Source: Reticulitermes speratus
Taxonomy: Eukaryota > Arthropoda > Insecta > Blattodea > Rhinotermitidae
Direction: 5' to 3'
Assembly (NCBI GenBank): GCA_021186555.1
Contig: JAJKFL010000005.1
Span: 26,166,635 to 26,230,634 of the forward strand
Length of the DNA stretch: 64,000 bases
Shown here: in pieces, positions 25,120 through 37,084 of the stretch
How the letters are laid out: every line of letters starts with the position of its first letter
How positions within the stretch are numbered: position 1 is the first letter of the stretch
Notes under the pieces: model-generated
What the model saw: the letters and a program-made list of their open reading frames with translations, nothing else
Databases searched by the model: none
What the model was told of the DNA's origin: nothing
Position numbers and translations under genes: made by a program

Positions 25120-25570
25120 CGCAAAGAACGAAGGCGTCCATCGACTGACCAAACAAACGATGGAACAAACAAGCAAGATTACAAAATTTGAGGTACCAAC
25201 GGCGATGGCTAGAAGGATTACTTTTTTCTTGATGATTACTTTTCGTTACAACAGAACAAGGAGCATAAAAAAGAAGAAGCTAACGAACCAAATATTCGAC
25301 TTGTCAACCAGAAACACCCGCCCAGTAATCATCTAAAGAGCAAAGAATGCAATGGGCCAATAAACCACAAAAAACCAACCCATTAAACGAAGAAATGGCT
25401 AAACCAGTCAACCAACTTACCAATCGAACAATCATTCAACCAACCAATTAATCAATCAACGAAACAAACAGACCAAAAACGATCATACAGCTGGCTAACT
25501 AACCTAACCATCTACAGACCAGAAAACAACTATTAAATTCATCATCCAGTTAAACTATCGATCGGTTAAT
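25120..25570 (+). repeat. A/C-rich degenerate simple-sequence tract
   Basis: About 450 bases with few G and T on the plus strand, built from shifting words such as ACCAAC, CAACCAACC, AATCAATCAAC and GAAACAAAC. No fixed period holds for long. It looks like an old, decayed tetranucleotide or pentanucleotide tract, not coding. Confidence 0.6.
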
Positions 25571-26459
25571 CAAACTTTCAACCATGGAGTAAATATTTAG
25601 ATTTTCTTGCGATCAAAAGGGATTCGATATGTCTTGAGCGAAGTAAAGTTAGCTACCGTAATTTCTAAAGGTGTTTTGTGAGCTTGTACCGTTTCGATGG
25701 CACTGAGGATTATTCCAGTCCAAGAAGATTGGACTACCCGGATAATGGGGATCTCAGGTATCTCCAACACTGTGATAACTGTACACCAGTCTACACGTCA
25801 TAGACCAGAATACTGGCATCTTTGTTAACACCGCTGTGATAACCAGTTATCTCCCCAACTAAGGATGACTGAATCCATACAGTATGTATTATCGGAGTAC
25901 TAGTAGGAGGGATCCATTTATTATCAGTCGTATTGAACACAGGAGGAAATTATGAGTACTAGCTTTTGGTTTGTTGTCTTATTGAAAAAGTAAAAGCAGA
26001 GTTTGTTATACCAAAATAATACAAGTTTAGGCGCTATTGTGTCTGACGTAGTGGCTGCACAGATATGAGGTTATGTATGTATTTCCCAAGGCAGAATCTG
26101 CTAATATGTAGTTTCGTAAGGATCCTTATTTTAGCTATTAATAGGGATCTTGTGGGTGACTTTTGTTTCCATTATCACCAACGGAAAGATGCGTAGCCTT
26201 CATTGATTGCTAGGTTCAGCAGCGATTGAAGAAGCGTTTAAATCGCCGATTTATATCGCGACTTGCTTCGGTCCGAGTCATATATACTTTTGGCGTACTT
26301 AACACTTTCTTAAGAACATATTTAATTAGGGTTGAACATTAGATATCATGTATCTTCAGTGCCACGAGTATCATCATTCTGGAACAAAATTACACACATC
26401 CCTGTGCTGTGCAATTCATACTGTTTTTCTGTCGAATAACCAAGTTACCCAAACTTATG
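25571..26459. other. No recognisable gene
   Basis: No frame or repeat that I can support. Confidence 0.4.
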
Positions 26460-27178
26460 TTATTGTCTGTCTTCACCTCCAGAAGAACTCAATGTTATAA
26501 GTTGCCGGAACCTATCCAAAAAGCCTTTCAAGTGTTGTTTACTACCTAGAAGTACGGAATCCACTGTAGACCTCGCACATGCTTCTCTGAAACTGTTAGG
26601 CACAGTAAAGTGGATATAAGAACTGAAATACGCTCGAACGAAATAACATTTGTTTCGTGTATTATGTTGAACCAAACCTAGTTTATGGTTTAAACTAGTG
26701 TGTGGTTTGGAGTGAGATAAAACTATGCAATTCTGTGTAAACTGCGAAAAGTGATCTACGAGCGAGCAAGTAAAGTTGAGTCTCCAGCGCAATATCAGTG
26801 CATGCATGTGTATGTGTCCCTGTATGTGATTAATTCCGATACCTGCAGGGTGTATCCAACCAGTTGATGCACTGATGTGCAGTCCCAAATAGATCAGTGC
26901 AGTGATCGGATGAAGAACTGATTATTTCCACTTTTGAATAAAACCCAGCTGTCAAAGCAAATGGACAATATCTGAGATCGGAATAGATGACCCGATGGGG
27001 AGCCACTCAACCAATTGGTCACCACTGTGTCTTCAAAGCACTGAGCAAGCAGACTTGTCAGTACTTCAGGACCCTTGCATAACTGAAGGAGTAAGGAATG
27101 GCTTGTTTGAAGGAGGGTAAGGGGGAGCTGGTAAACATAAGCGTAGAGGCGCCGATCGTCTTGTCTGATGGACGCCAC
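26460..27178 (-). other. Two adjacent unrecognised minus-strand frames
   Basis: Frames of 94 codons (27178-26894) and 142 codons (26888-26460) lie end to end on the minus strand, separated only by a few bases. The second is the longest frame in the window that is not made of simple repeats. I see no domain, signal peptide or catalytic motif in either, and no other copy in the window. Their abutment could mean one decayed reading frame (an old pseudogene or element) or chance. Protein search and transcript data would decide. Confidence 0.2.
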
Positions 27179-27884
27179 TACGGAGATCGATCTTGATCGT
27201 TAGATCGTAAGGAGAAAAGGTATAGCCGATTGGACGGAATGACAAAGAAGTTGACCATAGAGGAAGACAAGAATGAAACTTCCAGAGCCGGAGAATTTAG
27301 CGAACCGAAAGGCCTCTGAAATGTCATCTTCTTCGATCATTTATTGCTGTTACATGGCTTGGGTCCTAACCCCAGTGTTACCCACCTACTCCCCACGAAA
27401 CCTTTGTGCCACTACATCCTTTAATCATCCCCTGAACCTCATTCAGAGACATCCTGAATTAGCTGTTACGCAGAAAACGTCCGAGTAGACCTACGAACGG
27501 CATATTTACGAAGGAGGCCTTTGTAGCTTTTATAAACTATTTTGGTGAAAAATGTCACTAAGTTGAGCTGTATTGATTCACCGAAGGGCGGTGATACTTT
27601 GTTTAAATTAATACGATTCAAGTACCTCATTTTTAACGTGTAAATTTTGTGTTCGTGATTTTGTCTTCTAATGTATATTTCACAGACAATTAGTAAAATG
27701 GCGACTTACTATTTCAATCTGTAAAGAATAAACACAACACTATCATCGTGAGCATGAATATAGTGTTCTATTTATTCTGTATAGATTTAAATAGTGATTA
27801 TATATACGCCAACGGGATAATGATTAAAAAAAAAGGGACTGTTTTGATTTTATCTCTCGTAGTTACGTTCTCAATAATAGTGTT
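27179..27884. other. No recognisable gene
   Basis: One 71-codon plus frame (27273-27488) without features. Confidence 0.35.
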
Positions 27885-28040
27885 ACGCTCCATTACAGTA
27901 TAGCCGTGGAGACGGGGGTTCTATCCCAGGCCATTCCATTTACGATTTTTTTGGACGAAGTGGCAGTGGGACTCGTTTCTGTCTCAGCTGTTCGATTTTC
28001 CTCTGTTAATATCATTCCTTCAGTACTCCATGCTAATATT
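27885..28040 (+). mobile_element. SINE family C fragment
   Basis: GGGGGTTCTATCCCAGG is the B-box region, followed by GACGAAGTGGCAGTGGGAC, TTTTCCTCTGTTAATATCAT and CAGTACTCCATGCTAAT, the order seen in family C at 7.5 kb. Diverged, with no clear tail. Confidence 0.6.
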
Positions 28041-30100
28041 TCTTTGATATACCATCGACACTATACTATACTATTAGCAATTGGCAGCGTGTTTAGATAA
28101 GACACCTTTCTCTCCCACCGTATATTAAATTAAATTTCCGTCCTTTATTATTAATTTTAACATCTATATTTGATTACAGATTTTAATATAATTTATTGAT
28201 TTTAATAACATTACGGTTTTAAGGTAAACTCATATACAGATCATGCTACATAATGCTACATATTCCGATCTTGTCCTCTGACCAACATTCTGCATATGTT
28301 TCTCTTTTCCTGCTACGTGATCTGCACATCGTAACACATCCCTATCATTCTTTGTCTAATTGCCCTGCCAGAGTTAACCTTGTGAAGCACGATGGTTACT
28401 ATGTATACCAACGTCTTTAAAAGTGTGAACACTTCGTTTTGCCCACTCGGTCTATTTGTGTGTTTCTTATAGTGTAACTCTCAGCATAAGCAGCCATTTT
28501 CCGCGTAAACAGTATTAAAAATTGGTGAGTGCAGTGGATACGTGTTCTGTTCTCTGAGAAGTATAAACTGTAATTTAAGATATTATTTGAATGAGCTTTA
28601 AGCCACAAATGCTCGACGGAAATATCAAGAAATATAATGAAGAGTGCGTAGGTCATAGAAGTATTTTCATAAATTTGAACACAAAATTATACCACTGCTA
28701 TTTGGAAGTGAAAATGCGTACTGTTTTCCACATTTCATGACGTTACATTAGGTAATGATACGATTCAAACATGATCTTATCCTGACATTTGGAATGGGCA
28801 TTATACCTCAGTGACTGTGGTGCTGAAAGGAATATTTGACAATGCAATCTCCTTGCTCCAGTAATCAGACAACTGAATGCAATCTCGAGCAACCTGCAGC
28901 TGACATTGTCAGTGTTGACCCCGATAACGCGCTGTCTGTCCGCATTCATATAACTAGTAACAGGCTGTCATAAATTAGACTCCATAATGAGGAGTTTCCT
29001 AGTCCTTTCTCTTTACCAGTGTTCCGGTTATCAAGTCAAGTAGAGTGAGATTGATCAGAAATGTAGCACAGGAGGAAGAAATTAGATATACTTAAAAAGT
29101 TTCATCCGAAGGCTTGAAAAAGTTGGAATACTTGGAAGACTTAGGCTGTATGTGGCGACAAGGTTAGAAAGGACCATAAATGAAAGAGTTTGGGAGTGTG
29201 AGGAATGGATTTATTTCGCCCAAGGTAAAAACCAGAGGTGAGCTTTTGCGAAAGAGTAATGAACTTTGTGTAAAACTTGGGGAATTTTCTGAGTAGTTGA
29301 GCATTTAGTGTCTTCTTAGTAGAGACTCCGATCCTTGCAGTTGTTTAAATTAATATATATGTTTGTGTGTGTGTGATATTAACTAACTGCAAGAATCCAA
29401 GTACTTTTATAGAATACGAACATACGCATATATATATATATATATACATAGGCCTATATAGGCCTAAACTTGAATGTTATCATATTTTCAACTGGCTAAT
29501 TAACTGTCTGTATGTCCTGCATTCTATTCACGAAATCCGAACTTACATTTAGTTATCTCAATAACTTTTGTAACAGGTAATAAAGCTTCTGTGTTTTTCT
29601 TTACACTATCTACATTTTTACCAATACATTATCCTCACTAGCGCAGAGCATAAGCTGATGTGTCTCATTCAATTTCAATCCCTTCTGGTTTTCTGGGATT
29701 CATCTGAGAGCGTATTTGAAAGCAAAGTTGAAAGAAAATGGCGAGGAAGCTTCTCCTTATTTCAGATCATTCTGAAAAGGAGTGTATGAGGCAAATGTTT
29801 AAGTAAACGGATATTACAGTAAGTTTATTTTAAGCACGTTTTTATTACCCTAACGAGATTCATGGTTATTCGAGGCTCAATGAGAATATTATACAAATTC
29901 TGTCCTAACCGAATCATACGTTTTACTGAACACTAGAAACAGTTGATATAATGCGACACTGTATTCCAATTTTTTCTCAAGTACCTCAAGAATACAGCAT
30001 GTTTCAATCTACAAATTTTGAACATTCTTCACCAAAATGTGGTTTATGCTGTTGCGTCAGTAATGACTTAGACTCTCTTTGGCTGAAATTTTATTATTCT
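28041..30100. other. No recognisable gene
   Basis: Minus frames at 28417-28656 and 28743-28949 (79 and 68 codons) have no features. A (TA)n tract lies at 29429-29446 next to two copies of TAGGCCTATATAGGCCTA-like palindrome at 29449-29466, and a short (GT)n near 29362. Confidence 0.35.
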
Positions 30101-30380
30101 AATGTGGGTCATGCCGATCCCAGTGACCGCGCGGCCTAAGGCGTGGGTCTACTGTCGCTTGCTTCCTGGAATTGTGGGTTCGAATCCCGCGGGGGGGCAT
30201 GAATGTCTGTCTCATGTGAGTGTTGTATGTTGTCCGGTAGAGGTCTCTGCGATGGGCTGGTCCCTCGTCCAGAGGAGTCCTACCGAGTGTGATGTGTCTA
30301 AAAGTGTGATCGTGAAGCCTCGAAAAATGAGGCGGCCTAGGCCCCCAGGGGCTGTTGCGCCATAAAAAAATGTGAGTAAT
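30101..30380 (+). mobile_element. SINE family A, complete copy
   Basis: Typical family A body from GCCGATCCCAGTGACCGCG with a perfect B box (GGTTCGAATCCC), through GGTAGAGGTCTCTGCGATGG and GAGGCGGCCTAGGCCCCCAG to CTGTTGCGCCAT plus A-run. Flanks AATGTGGGTCAT (30101) and AATGTGAGTAAT (30369) are a target-site duplication. Frames of 87-116 codons over it on both strands are not genes. Confidence 0.9.
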
Positions 30381-31259
30381 ACATCCCGTTTGGTTATGTA
30401 TATAAAACGGGTTAAAAATATCACCAGCACCCTTAACTTTGTTGAACAAATTAATTTCTTGTAACAGACGTGTCTACATGTTTCTGCTTGGCCTACAAAC
30501 ATCTTCAGGACACAGTAGCTAGCCATCTTTCGACACATGTACACAACACAAAGTTGGACATAAAACGTAATGAAAGTTTACTTTTTTAAATGACGTAATC
30601 ATCTCTTTATTGTTGACCGGAAATATAGATGCAGCCATGTTTTACTCCTGCAAACGCTGACCAGAAAAATCGCTGGTATTTACCAGTCTTCACCGCTAAA
30701 TGATAATAAACAAGAGGGAAGGCCTCGTTCTTGACATTAAAAATACTATCTTTCAGCCTTTACTAAATCGAACAATAAAATACACAATATGTAGGTAAAC
30801 TTCCTAATGGTCTATACTATACCAAAATGTGACATGTTTCGGTTCAAAAGGAACAGTTTTCAAGCAGCCATACAAATCATAAAAATCGTGAAGAGAAGAA
30901 TAGGTGGAATATTAAAACAATCATGTGGAACACAGTACCAGATTATACAGCAAGTTTGGATACAAAGGATGTTAAGTAGCCACTTAATATTGGCCACGTT
31001 TCAACATTAAAATACACGTATCTGCAGCCTTCGACCAAAAATATTTTACTGTTATTTTTGTTAAAATTAGCATGCTTTTGGTTGAATTATGAACACACGG
31101 AAATACACAATACTACAAAATTAATATTTTTTACGCCATCATAAATATTCACGTTTGTGTCATTCTCTCGCCAACGCTTAATAATATTTAAACTTACTAA
31201 ATGACAGTAACTGAGACACATTGTCTAAAATTGAGAGCACAATTTGTAACCGGTATAAA
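30381..31259. other. No recognisable gene
   Basis: AT-rich; one 67-codon frame at 30807-31010 without features. Confidence 0.4.
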
Positions 31260-31378
31260 GGTGGAAAGTGAAAGAGGAAGCACTAGATCGCACATCGTGG
31301 AGAACTCGCTTTGGAAGAGGCTACGGACCTGTCGTAAGACAGACTACAGAACGAATGAATGAATGAATGAATAAAGGT
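31260..31378 (+). mobile_element. LINE 3' end with (GAAT)n tail
   Basis: The plus strand reads VKEEALDRTSWRTRFGRGYG followed by PVVRQTTERMNE, the extreme C-terminus of the LINE family whose upstream part lies at 17.86-18.48 kb (shared KEEALD). It ends directly in (GAAT)n, consistent with a LINE that finishes in a short tandem repeat instead of poly-A. Heavily 5'-truncated. Confidence 0.7.
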
Positions 31379-32884
31379 GTATATGCTTCTTTAGGTTCCT
31401 CTATATATAATTGTTACTGTAGCCTGAAGATGATGTAATACCCAACCGAAATATGTGTCCATGCTTTTTTACAAGAACTTTGAAAGTTAGTTGTGTTGAC
31501 ATTCCTTCTTAACTAACTGAGATTTTCGTTTTCCTTCTAATATTTTCGCAAACTCTGTTGATGTTCCATCGTCTAAGTTCTCCAGAGCTGCAAACCTTTT
31601 TGAGCCTTTAACTTGATACTGTTCTCTAACTTCTACCTCGCCTAGGTCCTTGAGATTGAATCTCTGCTGTGTTGCTCGTTTGCTTACAGCCTCTCCGTGA
31701 CTTTTCAACCACCGGTATCAGTATCAGTATCTCTTCAGCTCCTCTGAAAGTTCGTGCACCAGGTGTGCTGTAATGTCATTTTGTACCTGTCAGTGTGTGA
31801 CTAATATGACTCCCAGCCTTCTCATCAGAAGAGGTACAAGTGTATTATGAATGTTTTGATGTCATCTCGTAACCTGAGAGATCTAGAGACAATAAACGGA
31901 GTGAAATTTCCATAATTGGTACATTTTCTATGCATTTTCTAACTTGTTTTATTTCTGGTATTTTTTACTCTATCCTTTTTTCGTTCATTACGTTCTTAAA
32001 TTTCTGTGTTACTCGTATTGCGATGATACTCTTCTCCCAAAAATTCCAATTTAGATCGGTTATGGATCTCGAACTTTGTCACTTAGATTCCGGAGCCGAA
32101 CGAGTAGCATACTTTGTGTTGTGTTCTGCCGTTGCATATAGTTTATAAACCGACCCGATTTATAACAAGCACCAATTGAGATACCATGTCACCATGCTTC
32201 ATTTCATGTTCATTGAATTTTGACAACCTATTCACAAGCAAGTTGCTTTAGACATAAAAATACAGGAATGCTTGTGATGGGGCGATGTTATTTGAAGGTC
32301 GCAGATAAACATATATTATAGGCAAACTGTTGTTTTGTGTTGAATATTCGATGCGGAAGAATCTACGCAGGAACTATCCCGTTAGATATGTGCATTGCGT
32401 ATGATTTATTTTGCCATTACGGTTTAAAGCGAGTTAGGGATGTTTAGTATTGCGTAACACGGTGAGATCGATTACAGTCTGATAGAAGCCTTGTTAATAC
32501 ACCCATGAGAGGAACGTGGGATATTGAGCAGGTCATTATGCGGCAAATTTGTATTCATTTACTCCGAGTTTATTGCATGGAACATTACTGATATCGCTAT
32601 TTGAATAGTCACTCAAACACGCTGGAATTTCGACAAATTTGCGTGGGAGAATCGTTCTTTTCCTATAGCAATCCTGTGTAGAGCCATCGAAAACCAGACG
32701 CTAATTAACTCCACAATTTACCTCTCCACCTGCCATATTAACGTCAGGCCTACGGACCTTGTTTTCCTGAACGTAACTAACAGGCAGCTTCAGGCTATCC
32801 GTCAGGTAGCTCCCTCATTCAGTCACTTGGATCAGAGTGCCAAAACAGGTGAAATACGTCGTTGAAACCTACGTAAATAAAGAA
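31379..32884. other. No recognisable gene; one decayed CTGAAGATG motif
   Basis: 31424-31456 (CCTGAAGATGATG...AACCGAAATATGTG) is a decayed copy of the hammerhead-like module with flanks similar to 37.1-37.25 kb. Short frames at 31487-31708 and 31930-32148 show no domain. Confidence 0.4.
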
Positions 32885-33135
32885 GTCTAATTCAACCGGC
32901 TGTACCATCGGAGGACCAGGATTCGATTCTCGCCAAGGGCAGAGATATGTCTCCTAAACATAACATGCACTCCGGCCTTGGGGCCCAACAAGCTTCTTGT
33001 TCAGTGGACAAAGAGTTCTTCTCGGTAGACCAATCAACCAGAAAGTGAGGCAAACCAACCTTCTCTATTTTGGTCTGAAGTTAAAGTGCATGTTATACCT
33101 CTACGCCCCCATGTGTCGTCTTGGCGTATTCTTTT
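32885..33135 (+). mobile_element. SINE family B
   Basis: Head with B box (AGGATTCGATTCTCG), then CTCCGGCCTTGGGGCCCAAC, TTCTTGTTCAGTGGACAAAG, TTATACCTCTACGCCCCCAT and CGTCTTGGCG, in family order. Diverged. Confidence 0.65.
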
Positions 33136-33244
33136 AATTCAGCACATGAAGAACTGTATGTTTAATTTATATGAAATTATGAAGACAGTTTAAACAACCA
33201 TCTTAAAAGTGTCCTGTCAACCATTTGTCTGATAAGAATGAAAT

Positions 33245-33547
33245 ATGACTTCCGTAGTTTTTTATTGAAGGGCCCCGTAGCAGATGCTACGGACGCACCG
33301 CAGCTTTGAAGGCTTATTGTGCAACCCTATGAGGAAGATGAGGTTTTTTATGCTTTTTCATGTTAATGGAGCACCGGTGGAATGAAATTGACAAGGAAAA
33401 CCGAAGTACTCGCAGAGAAACCTGTCCCAGTGCCAATTTGTCCACCACAAATCCCACATGGACCGACCCGGATCGAATGCGGGCCTCCGCGGTGAGAGGC
33501 CGACGACTAACCGCCTGAGTCATGGCACGGCCATGACTTTCGTAGTT
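33245..33547 (-). mobile_element. SINE family C, complete copy
   Basis: The fullest family C copy, on the minus strand: head GGCGGTTAGTCGTCGGCC (A-box side), CATTCGATCCGGG (B box), then GTCCATGTGGGATTTGTGG, the CACCGGTGCTCCATTA segment and the 3' end CTACGGGGCCCTTCA. Plus-strand flanks ATGACTTCCGTAGTT (33245-33259) and ATGACTTTCGTAGTT (33533-33547) form a 15-bp target-site duplication with one mismatch. The 69-codon frame over it is incidental. Confidence 0.9.
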
Positions 33548-34791
33548 AGAAACTTTTTGATTACGTCCACTATTTCAGACGTGACAACAGCTTAACATTT
33601 CTGTACCAGTGCCTGGACATAATTCGCGTCTAGGATTTTCCTTTATTCCTGACCTGCAATGTGAATTGTTTGCTGCAGAATTGTGTGTTAACACGTATTT
33701 AAAGGATGTAATTCCTCGCAATTTATTTCATTCAAATGTATCAGTTAAAACATCCAGTGAGATCGAGTGTATGTATATAATTCTTGTAAATAATACGGCG
33801 TATTGAATGCATATGTAATTACGTGTGTCGCAATGGAATAGGTAATCTTATTACATGAAATTTTACCTGCCTGGACGTAATACGAGGTCATCAGGGCGCA
33901 TTGCTCTTCTTTTATGAAGGCTGTAATGTTATTTGAGCCCGACACAACATTGCCTATTAACCTGATGGGATTGTCGTTACCTACCTTGAGCTGCTCTGTG
34001 CTCTGAGGGGTAAATTAATAACTGTGACTTAACATAATTTTGCCCGTTTATGTACCTCAGTGTTGTGATACTTTAGCCTATAAGCACTTACCTCATTTTT
34101 CTTGAAAGGCGTACTTACACCACTTTGCCTTTCAACAACTCATTTAGGCTAGTTTAATTGAATTGGTTTATGCCAATTTGCTGCATTAATATTTCATAAT
34201 GTAGCAATATATTGTATTTAAATTCTGCATTACAATCATGTGGGAAAATTATTTGGCTACTCTATACTTTTTACATCAATGTATTCGCGTAGTGTAGTGT
34301 GTGCATTTGTTTAAATAAAGAAAACACCGCGTTAATTGAGATTTGAGGCATCCACGACTGTGAATACCAACAACACTGTTGCTGCAAGCACTGGCATATG
34401 ACGCCGCGCAGTTCTGCCTAACGTTCCGCCTAACGTTCTTACATATCTAACAAACTAAAAGCCGGGAATACCAAAATATAATATTAATGCTTTGTTAGTA
34501 TGGCCAGTTTGTTCCAGCCATCTCTTCTGAGGCGCATACTTATCTCTATGGAGCTTCCGAATCGCTCGGTTCGTGCGTCTGTCTTTTAATCGACATGCAC
34601 CAAACAGTTCGAGAGAAGATGATAAGATTTTCATGACATTCAATATTTGAAAACATCCTAAAAGTTTGTCGAGTCGTTGCAGTTTTGCTTACAATTGGAA
34701 ACGAATACGTGAACTTTACAGAAGACTTAAAAGAGTTTCTAGTGAATCTCAAGCTTAACAGTGTAGGCAATGTGCTTGTAACGTAACATCG
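33548..34791. other. No recognisable gene
   Basis: Frames of 62-74 codons only, none with recognisable content. Confidence 0.4.
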
Positions 34792-35281
34792 AGGCGCGTT
34801 CGCGTAACCATTGTTGCCGTGGAAAAGAAATAAGTATTACATATTCCGAGTGTGTGTCTGTAGCCTTAGTTATCCAGTACGCAACGCGCATGCGCCGTAT
34901 TATACTGTCATCTGTGGTCTGTCTGGCTCTACCATATTTTTGCACATTATCTCATAAACGGCAGGATTTTCGGGGAAAAAGTTTATTGAATATAAAACAC
35001 GTGTTTTTATTTCTCGAAAACTTTTGTCTGGAACATTTCTCATTCTAAGAATGTACATAGGTCTTCGTGTCGTGTACCCGTTACTCTTATCAGATTTTAA
35101 TGAAACTTGAATTTTCTCGATGGATTTTCTAAAAGTACTCAAATACCAAATTTCTTAAAAATCCGTCCAGTGGGAGCCAAGTTGTTCTTTGGAGACGGAA
35201 AGACACAGGGACGGACGGATGGACAGACAGACAGATATGACGAAGCTAATGATCTCTTTTCGCAATTTTGCGAACGCGCCT
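34792..35281 (+). mobile_element. MITE with GGCGCGTT terminal inverted repeats
   Basis: Starts AGGCGCGTTCGCGTAA and ends TTTTGCGAACGCGCCT: 14 of 16 bases are complementary. The interior shares GAACATTTCTCATTCTAAGAA, AAATCCGTCCAGTGGGAGCC and a run of GACGGACG/GACAGACA words with 15.38-15.97 kb. It is 490 bp with no transposase. The several overlapping frames inside it are chance. Probably a non-autonomous DNA transposon; superfamily not assigned because no target duplication is clear. Confidence 0.75.
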
Positions 35282-35376
35282 AAAAACAGTTAACCTGCGA
35301 GATACCGGGATACTCTTCATAGCAAAAACGGTTAGGAGAAAGGTTTTAGAAAAAGGTTAAAACACATTTTCTCTCC

Positions 35377-35666
35377 TATATCCTTTTCTAAGCCGATCCC
35401 AGTGGCCGCACGGTCTAAGGCGTGGATCTGTAGCCGCTCGCTTGCTAGGATTGGGGGTTCGAATCCCACCGGGGTTATGGATGTGTGTCTGTTGTGAGTG
35501 TTGTCTGTTGTTAGGCAGAGGTCTATGTGTCTAGTTGATCACCCGTCCAGAGGAGTCCTACCAAGTGTGGTGTGTCTAAATGAGTGTGATCGTGAAGCCT
35601 CGACAGTGAGGAGGCCCTGGCCCACTAGGGGCTGTTGCGCCATGGAAAAAATATACCCTTTTCTAA
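35377..35666 (+). mobile_element. SINE family A, complete copy
   Basis: Family A from GCCGATCCCAGTGGCCGCAC, B box GGTTCGAATCCC, to GGGGCTGTTGCGCCATGG and an A-run. Flanks TATATCCTTTTCTAA (35377-35391) and TATACCCTTTTCTAA (35652-35666) form a 15-bp target-site duplication with one mismatch, suggesting a fairly recent insertion. Confidence 0.93.
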
Positions 35667-36356
35667 ATTTAAAGTTTCTAATGTAATTAAAGAGCGAAGG
35701 AAGAGGCCAGTATGGCGACTGCATTCATAAATTTACTGACTTGTTAACATCGATTATGACTGCGCAGATTTTTTTACAAAATTCAGTTATTCTTAATATA
35801 TGGCAGTGGAGGTACTTGGATTGCAAGTGTTGAGATTGAAGTACTGACATTATTCGGATCCAAGACAGAGGAAGTAACAGGAGAATGGGAAATATTGCAA
35901 GAAGGACTCTATCCAGCAAGATGGTTCATGTGGTTACGATATGACTTGAACAGCACGGCGCTTGGCCTTCATCGCTACCGGGACACGCACTGTCATGACT
36001 GAGGAATTCACGTGTCTTTAAACTTCCTTGGAGAATTCGGAGGTAGGACCTGAGATTAGGTAATTGTCGCTTTTTTGCTCTTTTTATATCAACTATTTGT
36101 TAAACATTTCATCACAAATAAGTAAATAAATAAATAACTAATAAATAAATAAATAAATAAATAAATAAATTATAACTGTGTTCTTTTGTATTTTTGTGGC
36201 ACCGTATTGCGGATTACGATTGCCCATTAAAACCTCAAGTTAAACGCTCGACGAGCAAGTAAACACGTTTTGTAATAAGCGTCATGAAATGGAAGTGACA
36301 CATACACGAAGAGATGGATATATGTAAATTTAAAGTGCAGTTTGTTCTTCAAGAAA
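35667..36356. other. No recognisable gene
   Basis: Holds an (AAAT)n microsatellite at about 36119-36171 and nothing else recognised. Confidence 0.5.
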
Positions 36357-36641
36357 TGCAAATTATATTTTTTGAATGGCTCGACAGCCCCTTGGGGGCC
36401 TAGGCCGCCTCATTTTTCGAGGCTTCACGATCACACACTTTAGACACACCACATTCGGTAGGACTCCTCTGGACGAGGGACCAGCTCGTCGCAGAGACCT
36501 CTACCTGACAACACACAACACTCACAAGAGACAGACATCCATGCCCCCGGTGGAATTCGAACCCACGATCCCAGTAAGCGATCGGCCGTAGATCCACGCC
36601 TTAGACCGCACGGCCACTGGGATCGGCTATGCAAATCATAT
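36357..36641 (-). mobile_element. SINE family A, complete copy (minus)
   Basis: The closest copy to an apparent family consensus, read on the minus strand from GCCGATCCCAGTGGCCGTGC to CCCCCAAGGGGCTGTCGAGC. ATGCAAATTATAT (36357-36369) and ATGCAAATCATAT (36629-36641) are the target-site duplication. The poly-A is short. Overlapping frames of 65-71 codons are by-products. Confidence 0.93.
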
Positions 36642-36904
36642 AGAAGGTTCAATTATGTAATGAGCTAGGACATGTCAGACAGTAAATTTACGCGTTGCTG
36701 ATTGAAGTACAGGTGTTTGTTTCTGCAAACGCAACCAGCCGGTGCAGTACACAACGCACAACTCGTACAACATAACACCGGAACACTACAACATCCTTGT
36801 GATAACAGCATACAAGACCGGACTGCCACTAATTTATAATTTATATATAAGAGCAAATATGTAATTTTAACCTTTTATGTAAACACATTCCCTAGGATTT
36901 TACA

Positions 36905-37080
36905 GCTGAAAGAACTAACTCCATGGAGCAGAGTCCTTCTTGAGAAGCTAACAGGTCGTCAGCTAGTCAAGAAATTCCCCGCGTTTTATGGAACCCGAAG
37001 GTTCATTACAGCACTCACAAGAGCCCGCCACCTGTCCCTATCACAGCTGAAAGGAACAATACCTAAATCCATTGGGAACT
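36905..37080 (-). mobile_element. LINE 3' end fragment (DNIKMDL family)
   Basis: Plus strand reads CCATGGAGCAGAGTCCTTCT, GTCAAGAAATTCCCCGCG, then GTTCATTACAGCACTCACAA; the same order occurs at 57.36-57.48 kb and, in part, at 0.2 and 43.5 kb. The coding orientation of this family (seen at 60.4 kb) makes this the minus-strand 3' region. Truncated on both sides. Confidence 0.7.
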
Positions 37081-37084
37081 AAGA

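Noticed and set aside
25370..25560. Telomere-like (TTAGG)n DNA
   Set aside because: The A/C-rich words do not form CCTAA repeats; only chance matches to CCTAA occur.
30099..30544. Frames of 87-116 codons containing a PRGIRTHN-type phrase
   Set aside because: They are antisense or sense translations of SINE A; the same phrase recurs wherever the SINE is present.
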